A DNA stretch of 64,000 nucleotides from Limanda limanda (GCF_963576545.1 NC_083639.1:25018118-25082117), one strand, 5' to 3'; numbered from the stretch's first letter, positions 47,809 through 59,659 are shown. Notes: generated from the sequence alone by a model not told the origin. Numbers and translations are program-made.

Positions 47809-48872
47809 CAGTGTTGGGAAGGATACTTTCAAAACGTATTCCGTTACAGAATACAGAATACATGCCCAAAAATGTAATCTGTAACGTATTCCATTACATT
47901 AACTAATCTGAGTAACGTATTCTGAATACTTGGAATACTTCCGGTTTGTATTGCATTTTTTAAGTGCATGATTGCGGCGTTGTTATAGTCAGTGGAGCAG
48001 CAGCAGTTTAAACTCTCTCTCCGCCGATGCGGCGGGGCAGCTGGATGTCCGGCTCCCATCCACTCCCACCTCTGTGCCGGCCCCACCGGACGCTGAAGGA
48101 CCCCCCCCCCTGAGCCAAGGCTGCCTTGCAGTGCAGCGATCGTTTCGGCGTCGAGTCTATTTTTTTTGCGCTCTACCAATTTTACCGATCACATTATTAA
48201 ATGCCCCCTTCTGCCCATCCACTACAGACACACAAGCAGTCATAAAGATAAAAAGAGAGGGGGGGGGGGGCGGAGAATACGTAATTTACCCTCGACACCC
48301 GACATTGAACGGAGCAAACAGCGGAGAAGTTCTTGAAGATGGATGACATTAAATTGGGACGCTGTTGCAGTTAATGTTGGAGCAACAAGTGACTTTATGC
48401 TTTTATACTACTGGGTCAACGGGTGATATTATTCAGCGTCCGGCGCTTCAGCGTCCGGTGTGAACCCGGCGTGCCTCGCTGGTCTCCTGCAGAGCCATGA
48501 CAGCGGAGCTCTGGAAGCGCAGGTCGGGCAGCTTGCGGATCAGCAGCTCCGTAGATTTCTGGTAGCGACGGAACTCTCTCAGAGCCTCGGTCCCGAGCCG
48601 GTCGCGGTGAGGCTTCTTCACGCCGCCGGGGTCCGGGCTCTCTTACGGCAGCCCTGCTCTCCAGCTGCTTCCTGGGGGCTTTGCCGCCGGTGGATTTACG
48701 AGAGAGTGAATAAACTCGAGAAGTACCGTCATGTAATCCACTGATTTCAACAATGTAACTGTATTCTGAATACCATCTATTTATTTTGTAACTGTAACGG
48801 AATACAGTTACTCATAATTTGTATTCTAAATACGTAACGCCGTTACATGTATTCCGTTACTCCCCAACACTG
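47809..48872. mobile_element. Non-autonomous hAT-like element carrying a histone H3 fragment
   Basis: The ends CAGTGTTGGGAAGG and CTCCCCAACACTG are inverted and the octamer TCCACATG flanks both sides exactly (47801-47808, 48873-48880), an hAT-type target duplication. Sub-terminal sequence has repeated CGTATTCCGTTAC/GTAACGGAATAC motifs typical of an abundant fish family. The interior (48471-48700) is a rearranged histone H3 coding fragment on the minus strand. No transposase ORF. Confidence 0.8.
48471..48700 (-). pseudogene. Histone H3 gene fragment (frameshifted, internally deleted)
   Basis: The minus strand reads RKSTGGKAPRKQL, then after a frame change [31 protein letters not shown], and directly [14 protein letters not shown]. 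All are canonical H3 segments in order. The 14 or so residues between KLP and DLRFQ (part of the alpha-2 helix) are missing in frame. The region between the N-terminal tail and GVKK is shifted, so no full H3 can be made. Known relatives: replication-dependent H3 genes. It is enclosed in the hAT-like element rather than in a histone cluster. Confidence 0.85.
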
Positions 48873-48880
48873 TCCACATG

Positions 48881-50315
48881 TGTGTTTTGACCTTGACACA
48901 AATGTCAAAAAGGACCAATTCTGCACTGTGACCGGCTCCAGCAGCTCAACCCTGAACAGGATGAGGAGAAAAGCCACAGCAGGAACTGATGCACAGTTCC
49001 CGTTAATCATATGAATCAAGCGATGAAAACTAAAAAAACCCCGATTTCAGAGAAGTTACATAACGTTCCATGTGGGCCAGCGAATCTTTCCAGGAAACAG
49101 GGCCGAACTTAACACACATGTAGCGCCAGGAACCTATTAAAAGGAGCCAGGTGATCGTATAGCAAACATATGGGAGGCGAATGAGGTGTGGACACATTAA
49201 TATGTATTTGTTAAATCAAATGTATTCTTTACTTTCTATTCTATTCTTATTATCACTACAGTATGGTGAAAGGTAAAATACAGTCAAGTGTGTTCCTGTG
49301 CCGCTGTCGACTAATTAAAAACTTTATTTTATATAGTTAAATCATCTATTCTCATGGCAGCATGCAAATCACCAGTTGTTTCCCCTTTTTAAGGTTAAGT
49401 TACAGGAATGATTGGAAGCAGAAGGTATCAGCAAATGTCACCAACATAGAAATCTGCAGTGTGTAGAATAATAGTTTAGTGAATTGTGCCCTCTGCTGGA
49501 TATCGAGAGGAATCAGCACACAGCACACTGACGACAGCAAATAGAGACATTAACACATATTATGTTTTTAATATATAAAGCTGTTTATTTATTTCATTAT
49601 TTAGATAATTCTCTCCCAGGATCTGCGCCCTGCACTGCCTCTTCGTACTGTACCCCAACATGTGTCCAGATCCTTCGGTTGGGACGGTTTTTATCAGACA
49701 AAATAGTCAATGATTGTTGACTGAATCTGGGTCCATGATGAGTAAAGCTTCTAAAAAAGTATATTTAAAAGACGTCCAACACTTATTTGAGCTCAAAACA
49801 ACGTGTCAAACCACTTAAATTCATTTTTTAACAGTATTTTTTTATTTTAGCAAACAAAATACACCTCTTAATCATCAAGTATCCCTCAGAGTGTGAACAC
49901 TGCCCAACCCATGATTATGTTGTGGTCTTGTTTTTTATTTACAGCAAATGCTCTGTATTTATACAACGCTAATGAAGTGTATTATGGTAATTAAGGTTTG
50001 TTTGCATTCTATTGAACAAATGCTCTTCAGCCTCAGAATTTACATTTGAAGCTGGAAAAAAAATACAAAAAATAAAAGAATATCTACACAGTATATTAAT
50101 CAACCTTCTGTTCTGTTTTAACATTATTCATTGGTTTGAATTATCATTTCACCTGGATGCAAGTTTCTAAATCGTCACAATGCAGATGAGAGCAGGAACA
50201 CAAGTGTGAGTGACGCATGTGTAGAGACATGAATCCAGTTGAATTAATGAAATGTAAATAGACTAAATGATTAGTATATGCAGGATTAAAGAAAAAGGAA
50301 TTTTCTGTTTCGGTT
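48881..50315. other. Intergenic stretch without recognisable gene
   Basis: AT-rich sequence. A CCCTCTGCTGGATATCGAGAGG block near 49,488 resembles part of a common fish repeat; otherwise nothing identified. Confidence 0.4.
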
Positions 50316-50321
50316 AAAAAA
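50316..50321 (-). terminator. RNA polymerase III terminator (T6) of tRNA-Pro
   Basis: Six T residues on the minus strand lie 6 bases after the 3' end of the tRNA, the standard pol III stop signal. Confidence 0.8.
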
Positions 50322-50326
50322 GCGGA

Positions 50327-50398
50327 GGGCTCGTCCGGGATTTGAACCCGGGACCTCTCGCACCCTAAGCGAGAATCATACCCCTAGACCAACGAGCC
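50327..50398 (-). tRNA. tRNA-Pro (anticodon AGG)
   Basis: On the minus strand the 72-base sequence folds as a full cloverleaf. The acceptor stem is GGCTCGT paired with ACGAGCC plus discriminator C. The D-arm A box is TGGTCTAGGGG, the anticodon stem is CTCGC/GCGAG with loop TTAGGGT (anticodon AGG), and the T-arm B box is GGTTCAAATCC. There is no intron. It reads CCU (and via inosine CCC/CCA) proline codons. It appears alone, not in a cluster, and has a proper pol III terminator, so it is likely functional. Confidence 0.96.
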
Positions 50399-52069
50399 AC
50401 GTGACGACGAACAACGCATAATATGGAAGAATACCTAAATGCATAAAGGACTAAATGGAAAATATGATCGGGGATAAAATGTCTCTTTCAATGTAACTTT
50501 AATTTCAGGTCATTTTAAGACGCAGCTCGACGTTGAATTAACACCAGAGATCACGTTGGTCCTTTGTTTTACAGTCACATGACGATGCCATCTAACGGTG
50601 AGAAGCATCCAAACAGGAAGAACTCACTTCCGGCTTCATCTAAGATACAATCAGATAAGATAAGAGCAAATAAGAAAACACACAGACACGTGTTCTTTAT
50701 AATCTTAATTGTTTGTTCTTGTGTCTTCTTCTATATTAAATTTATCTAATTTTTGTTCAAATAATCAATCCTGTGATTAATTATATATCATCACCAGTGT
50801 TTGACCTGATGTCGTCTATCAAGTTTATTAACATACTTCATATAACATCCCAAAAACTGATCAAATAAATAAAGCTTTATTATGCACATTACATTTGTTT
50901 TATTTAAATTGCCCTCTGTAGTTTTTCTTTATTGTCAATATTTAAAAAAAAGGTGCCTCAGTTTATGCAGTTAGTAAACAACTCTATCAAAATTAATCTA
51001 TCAATACCCAGGACAGTGTTCGATGGGCCAAAAACAATCAAAAAAATATTCTGTTTTGCTTCCTTGTCAGAATCAGAATCAGAATTATTTGTATTACCAT
51101 GTATATTTGCATATATTGGAAATTGCCATGGTGTGGTTGGTGCACTGTACATAAAAACAAAAGAACAATATATACAATAAGACAATATATACAGTAAGAA
51201 ACAATAAGTTATGGAAACAATAAGTTATGGACACAATAAGTTTGAATTTTGGGGAATCCTGGTTATCTTTGGCACATGTGAACATTTTATCCTCTTTTGA
51301 GAAACCTGGACGACTCCTCATCCATGTGTTCCAGATATGACTGAAGCAGGATAAGAAACAAACCCATACCATGTGAATTAATTTATCAAATCTGTGGATA
51401 TCTGCTTTGTTTCTAATTAACTGAATGCACAGGACAGAGGGAAACACGTCAGCTGTCAAGGATCAACCACAGCAGTTGTTGAGGTTGATCACCTTCATTA
51501 GACCAGTTCATCATCCTATCGATTAAACTCACATTATTAGTGTTTATTGATCAGCTGATGCAAATTGAACACGATGCATTCAACAGTGCAGCTTTGAATA
51601 ATGAGTGTGGTGAGGATTCCCTGTATCTGATGTGTTGTGACACAGGATCATCATGAGCGTCTGTGGCTGAAAAAGCAGGTCGATGATTCCATTGACGCTT
51701 GACGTCAGCAAAGCATTTTTTTCCTGATCGACTTTACATGAATTAGCTGCTCTAGTTGTCAAAATCAGTCACATAGCAACACAAAGTGGAGCTGGTCAGT
51801 GGGAGAGTGATGAGTGGTTTTGCAGCCCAGTATGTGAACCACTTAGTGACTCATAGACAAACTTCAATTTAATAACAGGAACCAGCAAAAGTTCTCGTTC
51901 TCATTTTTCCGTCAGATGTTTTCATCAGACTTAACGTGAAGTCCTTCATTGTTTCCCCATTAAATATAAAGCAGCTCACACCCTTTGTGTGTGTTTGTGT
52001 GTGTATGTGTGTGTTTATTTTACAGACAACAAGAAATACTTTCAATTGTGCAAAGAATAGATATATTTT
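50399..52069. other. Intergenic stretch with a LINE-tail repeat
   Basis: No gene seen. At about 51,066-51,190 the block CAGAATCAGAATCAGAATTATTTG ... GCCATGGTGTGGTTGGTGCACTGTACATAAAAACA is a widespread fish LINE-type terminal repeat in reverse orientation. Confidence 0.45.
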
Positions 52070-52075
52070 TTTATT
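52070..52075 (-). terminator. Likely poly(A) signal of the uroguanylin-like gene
   Basis: AATAAA on the minus strand, about 315 bases downstream of the stop codon at 52390-52392, the first good match after the coding region. Confidence 0.45.
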
Positions 52076-52389
52076 ATGAAGAGGCTGCAACAGACTCAAT
52101 AAATTAAAAATTCAATATGAAAGCAATTTGAAAACTCCAGAGTAAGAGAACAGCTGTTTGACACTTTACAGGAAACCAAATCTACCAAAACATTTAAAAA
52201 AACGAAACTTTTAAAATCCAGTAAGTTGAACACTGATCCATAAGATCCATTGGGTTTGGTTGCCGGGTGATATTTGCTCATTGGGAAGTGCTATTCCATG
52301 AAACATTTAGAACCCGTGGAAGGTGTTGACGCCCTCAGGGGCTCTCGGTCGATGCGTTGGCGTGTTTTCGAGATGGCGGCCTCAGTTCC

Positions 52390-54518
52390 TCAGTTCAGAC
52401 ACCCGTAGCAGGAGGGGTTGGCACATATCTCACAGGGATCCGACGGTGTGATGATATACACTGGAGAGAAACAACACATCACCTGTTACACACAAGCTTT
52501 CAGGATCCATATCCGTGTCAGAGCAGCGACAAAGACGCCGTCTATGAGCTGTTTATGGTTCCCAAGGACTATTTACATTGCTTTTCATTGGCCTCTGATC
52601 TGACATTATCATTCCAGAGCTGCTTTACGATGCATTAGTTACAGGATGTGGGTAATGTGTAAACACTGAACTCAAGGAATTAATTAAAGGTGAATTGACT
52701 GAAGCTTGGGCCTGTTGTTCGTGTCCTTAAGCTCAAGTCTGAGGGACAACATGTGTTGAGGGGGTTTTGAACATTCCTCACACATTACTGTACATGTCAC
52801 TATATATTATGTATATATCTGTCCACCGATGGGAGGGTGGGGCCTGTTTAGATGTTTAATGCAAGAGTAAGTGCATTTAAGTAAACACAGCTAGAGAAAG
52901 TTGTATTCACTGTTCATTTTATCGATCATTTGAATACATTGTTTTTTGTTTGGTTTTTCTCTATGTCTTGTAAGGTGACTCTTCAGTGCTGTGAAAGGCA
53001 CCAATAAATAAATGTTTTATTATTATTATTTATTAGATCTCCAAGCAAGGTCAGGTAATAGATAAAGGGCCGAACAAACTGTACATTGTAGTGTCTGCGC
53101 TCAGGGACATTCATATCTCACCCAGACGCCGCAGACAGAGAGGCGCCGACTTTAACTCTTTCACCGGTGACAAGACGTAAGGACACAATGTGACTTAGGA
53201 GGCGAACACCTACATGTAACACACAGAGTGACGGCAGTTCTAGGCTTTAATGGACGATGTGCTGTCAGAATTGGTGACGCAAGTAGAGGAAGACATAAGT
53301 GGATGCTGGGGGAGGAGGGCAGTTGCTCATGTAACTCTGTCAGTGTTTCATTATTGTTCTAAACACTGGTTCCCTTGATGCATCAAGTCTATGTTAAAAT
53401 CTTTTGCATAAGACATCAGCTGCTGCCTGAGTTCTCCTTTCACCAGCTTCCAGAAAACCTCCAGAACAACATGTGACAAGGAGCATCTGACAAATGTCAC
53501 TGATGCTCCTTTAATAAGTATAAAGCAGCTGGAGCGCGGGGTTTCAAACCAGTTAAGGTTTTAACGACTGCTGTGTTAATTTGCTTCCCTGCTGGGAAGG
53601 AACTGGCAGGATAAAGTGGATAGAGCTGTCTAATTCATTTATTAGCAAATGTAAGCCCTGCAATAAAAGGCAAACCAGCTGCAATGGGCTGTTCAAAAAA
53701 AAGTTAATATAATTTGATTCCACCAAAAGAGCAAAACCAACATTTAATTGAATCAAGTATCGTCAGTGTAGCTGAAACCCTGACACAACTTATTCTCCTC
53801 GGTTCCTCACAGCTCCATTGTTGTCATCGTTTTATTATTTACAAAACAGCTAAACTCTATGTTTGTCACTCATTTTTTTATGATTTTACAATGAAAGGAT
53901 TCACGTCTGAATGTCATAGTTAATGGGGGAAGTAGCAAATTTGTGAGAAATGGAAATATCAATCCTCTCTATGATTAAATAACGACTTCTCCACTCTCAG
54001 TAATGTACTGTTGAAACCCATTAGAAGGAGGAACACAGTGTTCTTTTACTTTTGTGCCCAAATAAACCCATTCATATAATATAATGTTGATATTTGACAT
54101 TTCTTCATTTACCCTGGGCCCAGTCCGGTCTTACCTAGTCTGGAGAAGACGGTGCCTGTGCCCCTCCCCTGGCAAACCGGCTGAAACACCTGAGGCAGCA
54201 GAGGGTTCTCACAAGCGGCCGCGACACTTGTCTCGGCGAGGCGAGGGTCGAGGTCTTCATTTAAATCCATCAGCTCCTTCAGCTGCTTCACCGCCTCCAG
54301 GGGGAAGCTCCTGTCTCCCACCTGGGGAGGATCAGGAACAAGGGGCAGGAGAAGGTTCAGATTCGGTTCAGAGGGGTAAAGATGGTCACTTTAAAGCTTG
54401 AAAAACACTATGAGTACTTCCAAGAGCAGTGGATACTCACCTTGACCTGCACACCCAGAGCTCCAGTGCCCACACACAGCAACACAACCACAACCACAAC
54501 CACACTGAGGGACCTCAT
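52390..54518 (-). CDS. guca2b: Uroguanylin-like prohormone (guanylin family), 111 aa
   Basis: Three minus-strand exons: 54441-54518, 54135-54321 and 52390-52460, phases matching. Residues 1 to about 22 form a signal peptide (MRSLSVVV..., valine-rich). Exon 2 encodes the pro-region with the family block FPLEAVKQLKEL and CENPLLPQ.F.PVC. Exon 3 encodes the C-terminal hormone, ...SDPCEICANPSCYGCLN. The four cysteines keep the guanylin spacing C-x2-C-x4-C-x2-C for two disulphides. Family members activate guanylate cyclase C in gut and kidney epithelium, raising cGMP and salt and water secretion. The DPCEICAN start is uroguanylin-like, but PSCYGCLN replaces the usual AACTGCL. The gene is a tandem neighbour of the guanylin gene at 58.3-59.0 kb with identical intron positions. 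The guca2b symbol is inferred from the peptide and linkage; the exact orthology of teleost members is uncertain. Confidence 0.9.
52930..53035 (+). repeat. LINE-type 3' tail in the uroguanylin-like intron
   Basis: TGCTGTGAAAGGCACCAATAAATAAATG followed by a TTATTATT tract resembles the ends of fish LINEs. It lies in the 1.7-kb second intron. Confidence 0.4.
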
Positions 54519-54600
54519 GTTCAGATGATACAAGTTGCCTGGTAGGTGCAGAGGAGGGTTTCTTCTGTTCTCTCTCTCTCTCTGTGGATCTGCGCTGACT

Positions 54601-54606
54601 CTTATA
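54601..54606 (-). promoter_or_regulatory. guca2b: TATA box of the uroguanylin-like gene
   Basis: TATAAG on the minus strand, about 83 bases upstream of the ATG, a spacing consistent with a short 5' UTR. Confidence 0.6.
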
Positions 54607-54628
54607 AGGTGTCTGGGCAGATTAGTGA

Positions 54629-54641
54629 GTGATTTATTAAC
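54629..54641 (-). promoter_or_regulatory. HNF1-like site upstream of the uroguanylin-like gene
   Basis: GTTAATAAATCAC on the minus strand matches the HNF1 consensus GTTAATNATTAAC at 11 of 13 positions (N counted as a match) and lies 22 bases upstream of the TATA box. HNF1-alpha is known to drive mammalian guanylin genes, so a role is plausible. Confidence 0.4.
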
Positions 54642-55321
54642 GAGGGCAGCTGGCGGGTGGAGGGGTGTAAAGGTAGGGGGGGGGGGGTCAAAGATAACCT
54701 CACTGTACTCCGAGGGCTGTGGATCCTGTTTTTAAGTTTATAACCACTATTCTCTAGATTTATTTATAACCTTTATCGCTGTTGATTCCTCCGTCAGTGC
54801 GATATCTCAGTTGTTTACTTTGGGTTTCATACAAACTCACTCATTCCCACAGTGACATCTAATAAATCTCATCTTTCAAGTCGTCACGGAGCGGCCTGAT
54901 AAGCGAGGGGCTGTATACCTGCAGAGCTGAGCCATGTAGGTCACTTGTTTGTATAGTTGTGATATTTGCAAATGATGATGTTTCCCTGACCCAAATTGTA
55001 AATCCTTCAGTTTGCTCACACGGACAAACATGCACCTTAAAATTTAAGCTCCTATGTTAGTTTAAAATACAGGAAAAACCCCTAACTTTAAAATAAACTT
55101 TACTCCCTTATTTCAAACTATAACGCTATTTCATCTAGTGCGACTTTGGTCTGAGGGGGGCCGATCCCTCCCATAGCTTATGATGTCACATCTGTGATGT
55201 CACAATGAGTCAGTCGGCAGCAGCTTGTGGTCGGAGCGTGTGAAACTCCTACTGAGTTTGGGTTGGTTTCAATTTCCACACTTTCAGAATAGAAATTGAA
55301 TTTTCACACTGTGATATCTCA

Positions 55322-55428
<107 letters not shown>

Positions 55429-55996
55429 AGCTGTTCATTGACTTCCAAAGGTTTTCATTGAATGTACATTATATAACTCAGAATGTACAGTGCATCTGGT
55501 CCTGGTGGAGATTTAAACACAATATTCTCGGTAATGTAATTTGAGAGGTGACATGCAATCTCCTTTGGACAGATTCAAATAAGAAAAAAATGTTCTTTTA
55601 TTCTTATTCTTCATTCTTCTTGCCGAAACATTTTTTGTTCTTAATGCTTCAAAAAGCATTTAATTTTATGAAAGGTGTTAACAAAGTTAATAATAATTAC
55701 AGAAAACAACTCAAACTAATTTAATTGTTCAGCATATATAGTAAGTGAAGGCCTTTGTTGTCAAAATCCAGCTGCTATATCTGGGAGATATTTAAAGTTG
55801 ACAGAACTTACAGAACATTGAGTCTCATTTTGTCTTTGGGATTTTTCTCTTTGATTGATTTCGCAAGGAGGAAAATGTTGAGTCCTGTTGAAAAGTCAAC
55901 GAGTGCAAACCAAAGGGGGTTCAGTTTTCTGTGGTCACGACAATCAAGTTTGATTCGAAATAAAATCAGCAGGACAACACCCACACGCCATCACAT

Positions 55997-56096
55997 CTCC
56001 TCCTCCTCCTCCTCCTCCTCCTCCTCCTCCTCCTCCTCCTCCTCCTCCTCCTCCTCCTCCTCCTCCTCCTCCTCCTCCTCCTCCTCCTCCTCCTCC
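55997..56096 (+). repeat. (TCC)n microsatellite, about 100 bp
   Basis: About 33 uninterrupted TCC units. All reading frames give homopolymeric Ser, Gly or Glu runs, which are artefacts. The strand asymmetry makes it a perfect polypurine/polypyrimidine tract. Confidence 0.97.
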
Positions 56097-57941
56097 TTGT
56101 GTCGCTGTGGGAACCAGGAACACAAACACCATTTATTTATATATTTGTTTATTTGACAGGGACGATGCAGAGGAACATTGTAACAGGCGTCAGGAACTTG
56201 ATACACGTGTACTACAAGTAGTACATAGTAGTACATAGTAGAAGTACTAAACTTTTCTAATGTCATACTCTATTCTTTCACTTTCTCTGCGTCTCAGACA
56301 CAGACATCTTAAGCTCATCAAGATTCTTCCACAGTGATTCTTCTCCTCCGAAGTGGCGTCCTTGCAGCAGCTCCTTCAGGACGACCTGATTTAAGCAGTT
56401 CTCTTTGTGCTGTTGCTGTTGAGATGTGTCTGCTGCTTGAACTCTGCTGTTAATTTAAACAAACTCTTAGAGACGGAACCTCTTGGTCCCCCTTGAGAGC
56501 AAGTCTCATTATGACTGCACTCGGAGAAACATTCAGTTTTCTTAAGAATGATGAGATGAACTTTACATCTGAAATAATGTTTTTCTATTATTTATACAAC
56601 GCTTTTCAAAACACAGCATTTTACAAGTTTTAAACAGGATGAAGCATTTCAGGACTGGAGCAAATACGATGAGAGAATAGAAACATACTGAATAAATAGA
56701 GCTTTAAAACAATACGAGTAATAAAACTGGCAAGTTGGTAATAAAATGGTGAACAGGGATTCATAAAATACTTTTGGAAGAAACGTTAGTTGATCTTAAA
56801 CTACACATCAGGGAAGCTGCTTCTGTTTCACAACGCAAATATGTTTTTGGAACAGTCACAACATAAAGGTTTAGATTTCTTCCCTTAAATCATATCAATT
56901 AGTTTACCTGTTTAGATATAATCCGTATTAATCTCATTTCCCTAAGTGCTGTTTCAAATATTTCCACACACAGATGCTGAGATACATTTCCAGATACTTT
57001 TTAAAAAGATATTTTAACAATCAGCTGGAATCAGCCAAGTGGGGATTTGTTTGATCGAATCCCACAGTTTCCAGATAATCCAGAGGACATGGTTTCAGTT
57101 AGTTAAGTCTTATATATCAGTGTTGTATTTCTGTGTGTGTCTTAAAACCAATAATAAAGGGGAAAGGGAAACTGCAATAATGTTTTTTCCTTAGAAAGCA
57201 AGAAGAAAATGCTGCATAGCTTGTTTTTATGATTGCATATGTAAGCGTAAATATCCTTACATTAGTTATGTGCCTTTGCATTGCAGGTTTATTCAGAGAA
57301 CTGAGGGTATATCTGCAGAATGAGCCGTGTCAGATACGATGCATAAGATCCATTATTCATAGTTTTAGACAAAGACGTGTTTGAGGCAGAAACGAAGGCA
57401 GTGCAGGGTCGAGCAGATGCTGTAAGTTGTGTTAATAATAATGGGGCAATAGCTTGTTTAGTAGCTTGGAAATAAAAATTTCAGAAAGGCACAGAACTCT
57501 GGGTCATCTCCTGACATTGGAGACGTCCAGGTGACAGTCTGCTGAGTCTCAAACGAAAAGCTATGATTTTCACATCAGAATTTATTTGGTAGACTGAGAC
57601 AATTAGGTCTGGATATTATCTGGAGTTCATGTTTTAAAAAGGACGTCGGTAATCGTTACCTAAAATCTCTGTTTCTGCTTTTCCAGACCACAACAGAACC
57701 CAGGATTTTCTAAATAAAACCAGATCATCAGCATTTTAGAGGCTTGGAAAGTACAGAGTAGAGTAGGGTTGACTCTGGGTTTTAAAACTAAAATGTATTT
57801 AGTGTGGATGTCGACTTCTTGGTGGTGTTGAGTTCTTATCTGTCACTTTGTTTTGAGTCTTTTCTGCCCCCTAATGGCTAAAGATCAGTGCATGCAGCTT
57901 GAAGTTGACACAAAGTACACACAAACTTTCAATGAAGGCTT

Positions 57942-57947
57942 TTTATT
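57942..57947 (-). terminator. guca2a: Likely poly(A) signal of guca2a
   Basis: AATAAA on the minus strand (in GAATAAAAAGCC), about 380 bases after the stop codon at 58325-58327. Confidence 0.5.
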
Positions 57948-58324
57948 CAAAACTATGACAATAAAAAAGGAGAAGAATTCAACAAGAACCTCCTTTAAAT
58001 ACATATATAAAGCTTGGTTGGATGTAACAAACAGTGTTATTGCAAAGATAATAAAAATTCATGAGAGAGAGAACTTCCAGCAGGAAAATAAAATAGTAAC
58101 TATGCTACGAAGTAACAGTTTGCAAAACATATCAAATAAAACACAACTTTTAAATTTATAAAGTTACGATGTGGGCCATGGTCGCAACCTCAGTTTTGAG
58201 GATAAAGAACGTTTTATCATTGGGGGCAAGGCAAATTAGAAATTCCCTGAAATAGGTTTAAAGGAGAATGAAAAAAATCACAAGTCTGAAGCTCGGCAAG
58301 ATGTCGGTGGTTTGCTGCCGTTGT

Positions 58325-58989
58325 TTAGCAGCCGGTGCAGGCGGCAAAAGCACAGATCTCACACACGTCCAGGGGAACCATGCCTGGAATAAAAGGAGAG
58401 ATGACAGGTGAGCCACAGATATCAGGCACCGCTGAATCACCAGCCCTCTAATAATCATGATCGGACAAGTTTACATGAAATTCCATCACAAACACGGGAG
58501 CTGTTCGATTTACAAAGGTCTCACCGAGTCTGGCGAGAGAAGCTGACGCTCCTCTCTGCTTGCAGAGCGGCAGGAACTCCTGTGGCAGCATGGGGTCGGC
58601 GCACAGGGTCACGCTGCTCGCCCTGAAACGTGGGTTCAGCTGGCCCGGTGCTGCCCGGCTCACCGTCAGCTCCTGGAGCCTCTTCACGGCCTCAAGCGAG
58701 AACGACAAGCCGTTCTCCTGGAAGAAAGAGACAGGTGTTTGTATCAGACAACTGAAACCAAACTCAAAGGTGCACACTGTTATTGCAGCGATGAGATAAT
58801 AGATCTTGGTTTGCACATTTAACAGGTTTCTCGGTCGTCTGTCCAGTCCAAGACAAACTCATCACGAAGACACCAGTCGTCTGAAACGCTAAATGATGCA
58901 CTCACCTCGATCTGCACGGCCTCAGAAGTCCAGCCGAGAGCCAGGACCAGGAGGGCGGCGGTGGCGAGTGTGGCGAGTGTGGCCTTCAT
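58325..58989 (-). CDS. guca2a: Guanylin prohormone, 111 aa
   Basis: Three minus-strand exons: 58906-58989, 58525-58717 and 58325-58383, with GT-AG introns in phases 0 and 1. Residues 1 to about 24 (MKATLATLATAALLVLALGW) are a signal peptide. The pro-region has FSLEAVKRLQEL and CADPMLPQEFLPLC, the two conserved pro-segment cysteines of the family. The last exon ends VPLDVCEICAFAACTGC-stop, a classic guanylin with C-x2-C-x4-C-x2-C and no residue after the last Cys. The hormone is released by proteolysis and activates apical guanylate cyclase C, promoting chloride and bicarbonate secretion; in teleosts it is linked to osmoregulation. Intron positions and protein length equal those of the neighbouring uroguanylin-like gene, indicating tandem duplication. 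Ending in Cys favours guanylin over renoguanylin or uroguanylin. Confidence 0.94.
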
Positions 58990-59091
58990 CTTGACAGCAG
59001 TTTGTGTTGTTGGTCTGTTGCTGTGTATTCACTCAAGAGGTGCTCAGCTCGGTGTCTGCGTTCCCTCCGTCCACACGCTTCCCTTTTAAAC

Positions 59092-59098
59092 ACGTCTG
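59092..59098 (-). promoter_or_regulatory. guca2a: TATA-like box of guca2a
   Basis: TTTAAAA on the minus strand about 105 bases upstream of the ATG; a non-canonical but plausible TATA element. Confidence 0.4.
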
Positions 59099-59134
59099 CC
59101 CGGAGTCATGTGACCAGAGCTGTCGTTCTCACGG

Positions 59135-59147
59135 GTTAATGAGTAGC
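59135..59147 (+). promoter_or_regulatory. HNF1-like site upstream of guca2a
   Basis: GTTAATGAGTAGC matches the HNF1 consensus at 11 of 13 positions and lies about 37 bases upstream of the TATA-like box. The neighbour gene has a similar site at a similar place. Confidence 0.35.
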
Positions 59148-59659
59148 GACGGGGGGTTGTAAAGAGGAATTCATAAATCTACTTTGACCTCAGCACCTGC
59201 CTGATTGTTTTAGAGGATCCCCGGCACACATGTCCTGCTCTGTTCCGCAGGATTCATCCCACCGCTGGACGGTTAAAGAGTTACCATGAGCTCCACTGAT
59301 GTACCCGCACCAGCCCATTGTTAGAAAGCATGGTTTCATACCTCTGCACATTATTTATACTTTGTTTTAAATGTTTGAAAAGATCTGCCAGACCTGCTTC
59401 AAAATCATATTTAGAAGAAGTGAGGGCCCAAAGAAGAGTAGCGTTGAATTTGGTGTGATTTGGACACGGTGCCAAAGCTTCAGGTTCCTGCAGCCGCTCT
59501 TAACTCACAGCGACTCAGTTACTTCATGTCACTTTTACAGTTTCAGAAAGAAAAGCTGCAACTAGCATCACCACAATTAAATGTAAAATACTCTCCTGTC
59601 ATATCTTTGCTTTTCTTATCATCTAATGGAAGTGGACGCACCCGTTTGTACCTAATAAG

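Noticed and set aside
55755..56266. Serine-, glycine- and glutamate-rich ORFs around 56.0 kb
   Set aside because: They are translations of a pure TCC microsatellite with no other coding evidence.
57853..58161. 102-codon plus-strand ORF antisense to the guca2a 3' UTR
   Set aside because: Lys/Asn-rich composition follows the AT-rich UTR, it has no recognisable domain and it overlaps the poly(A) signal region of guca2a.
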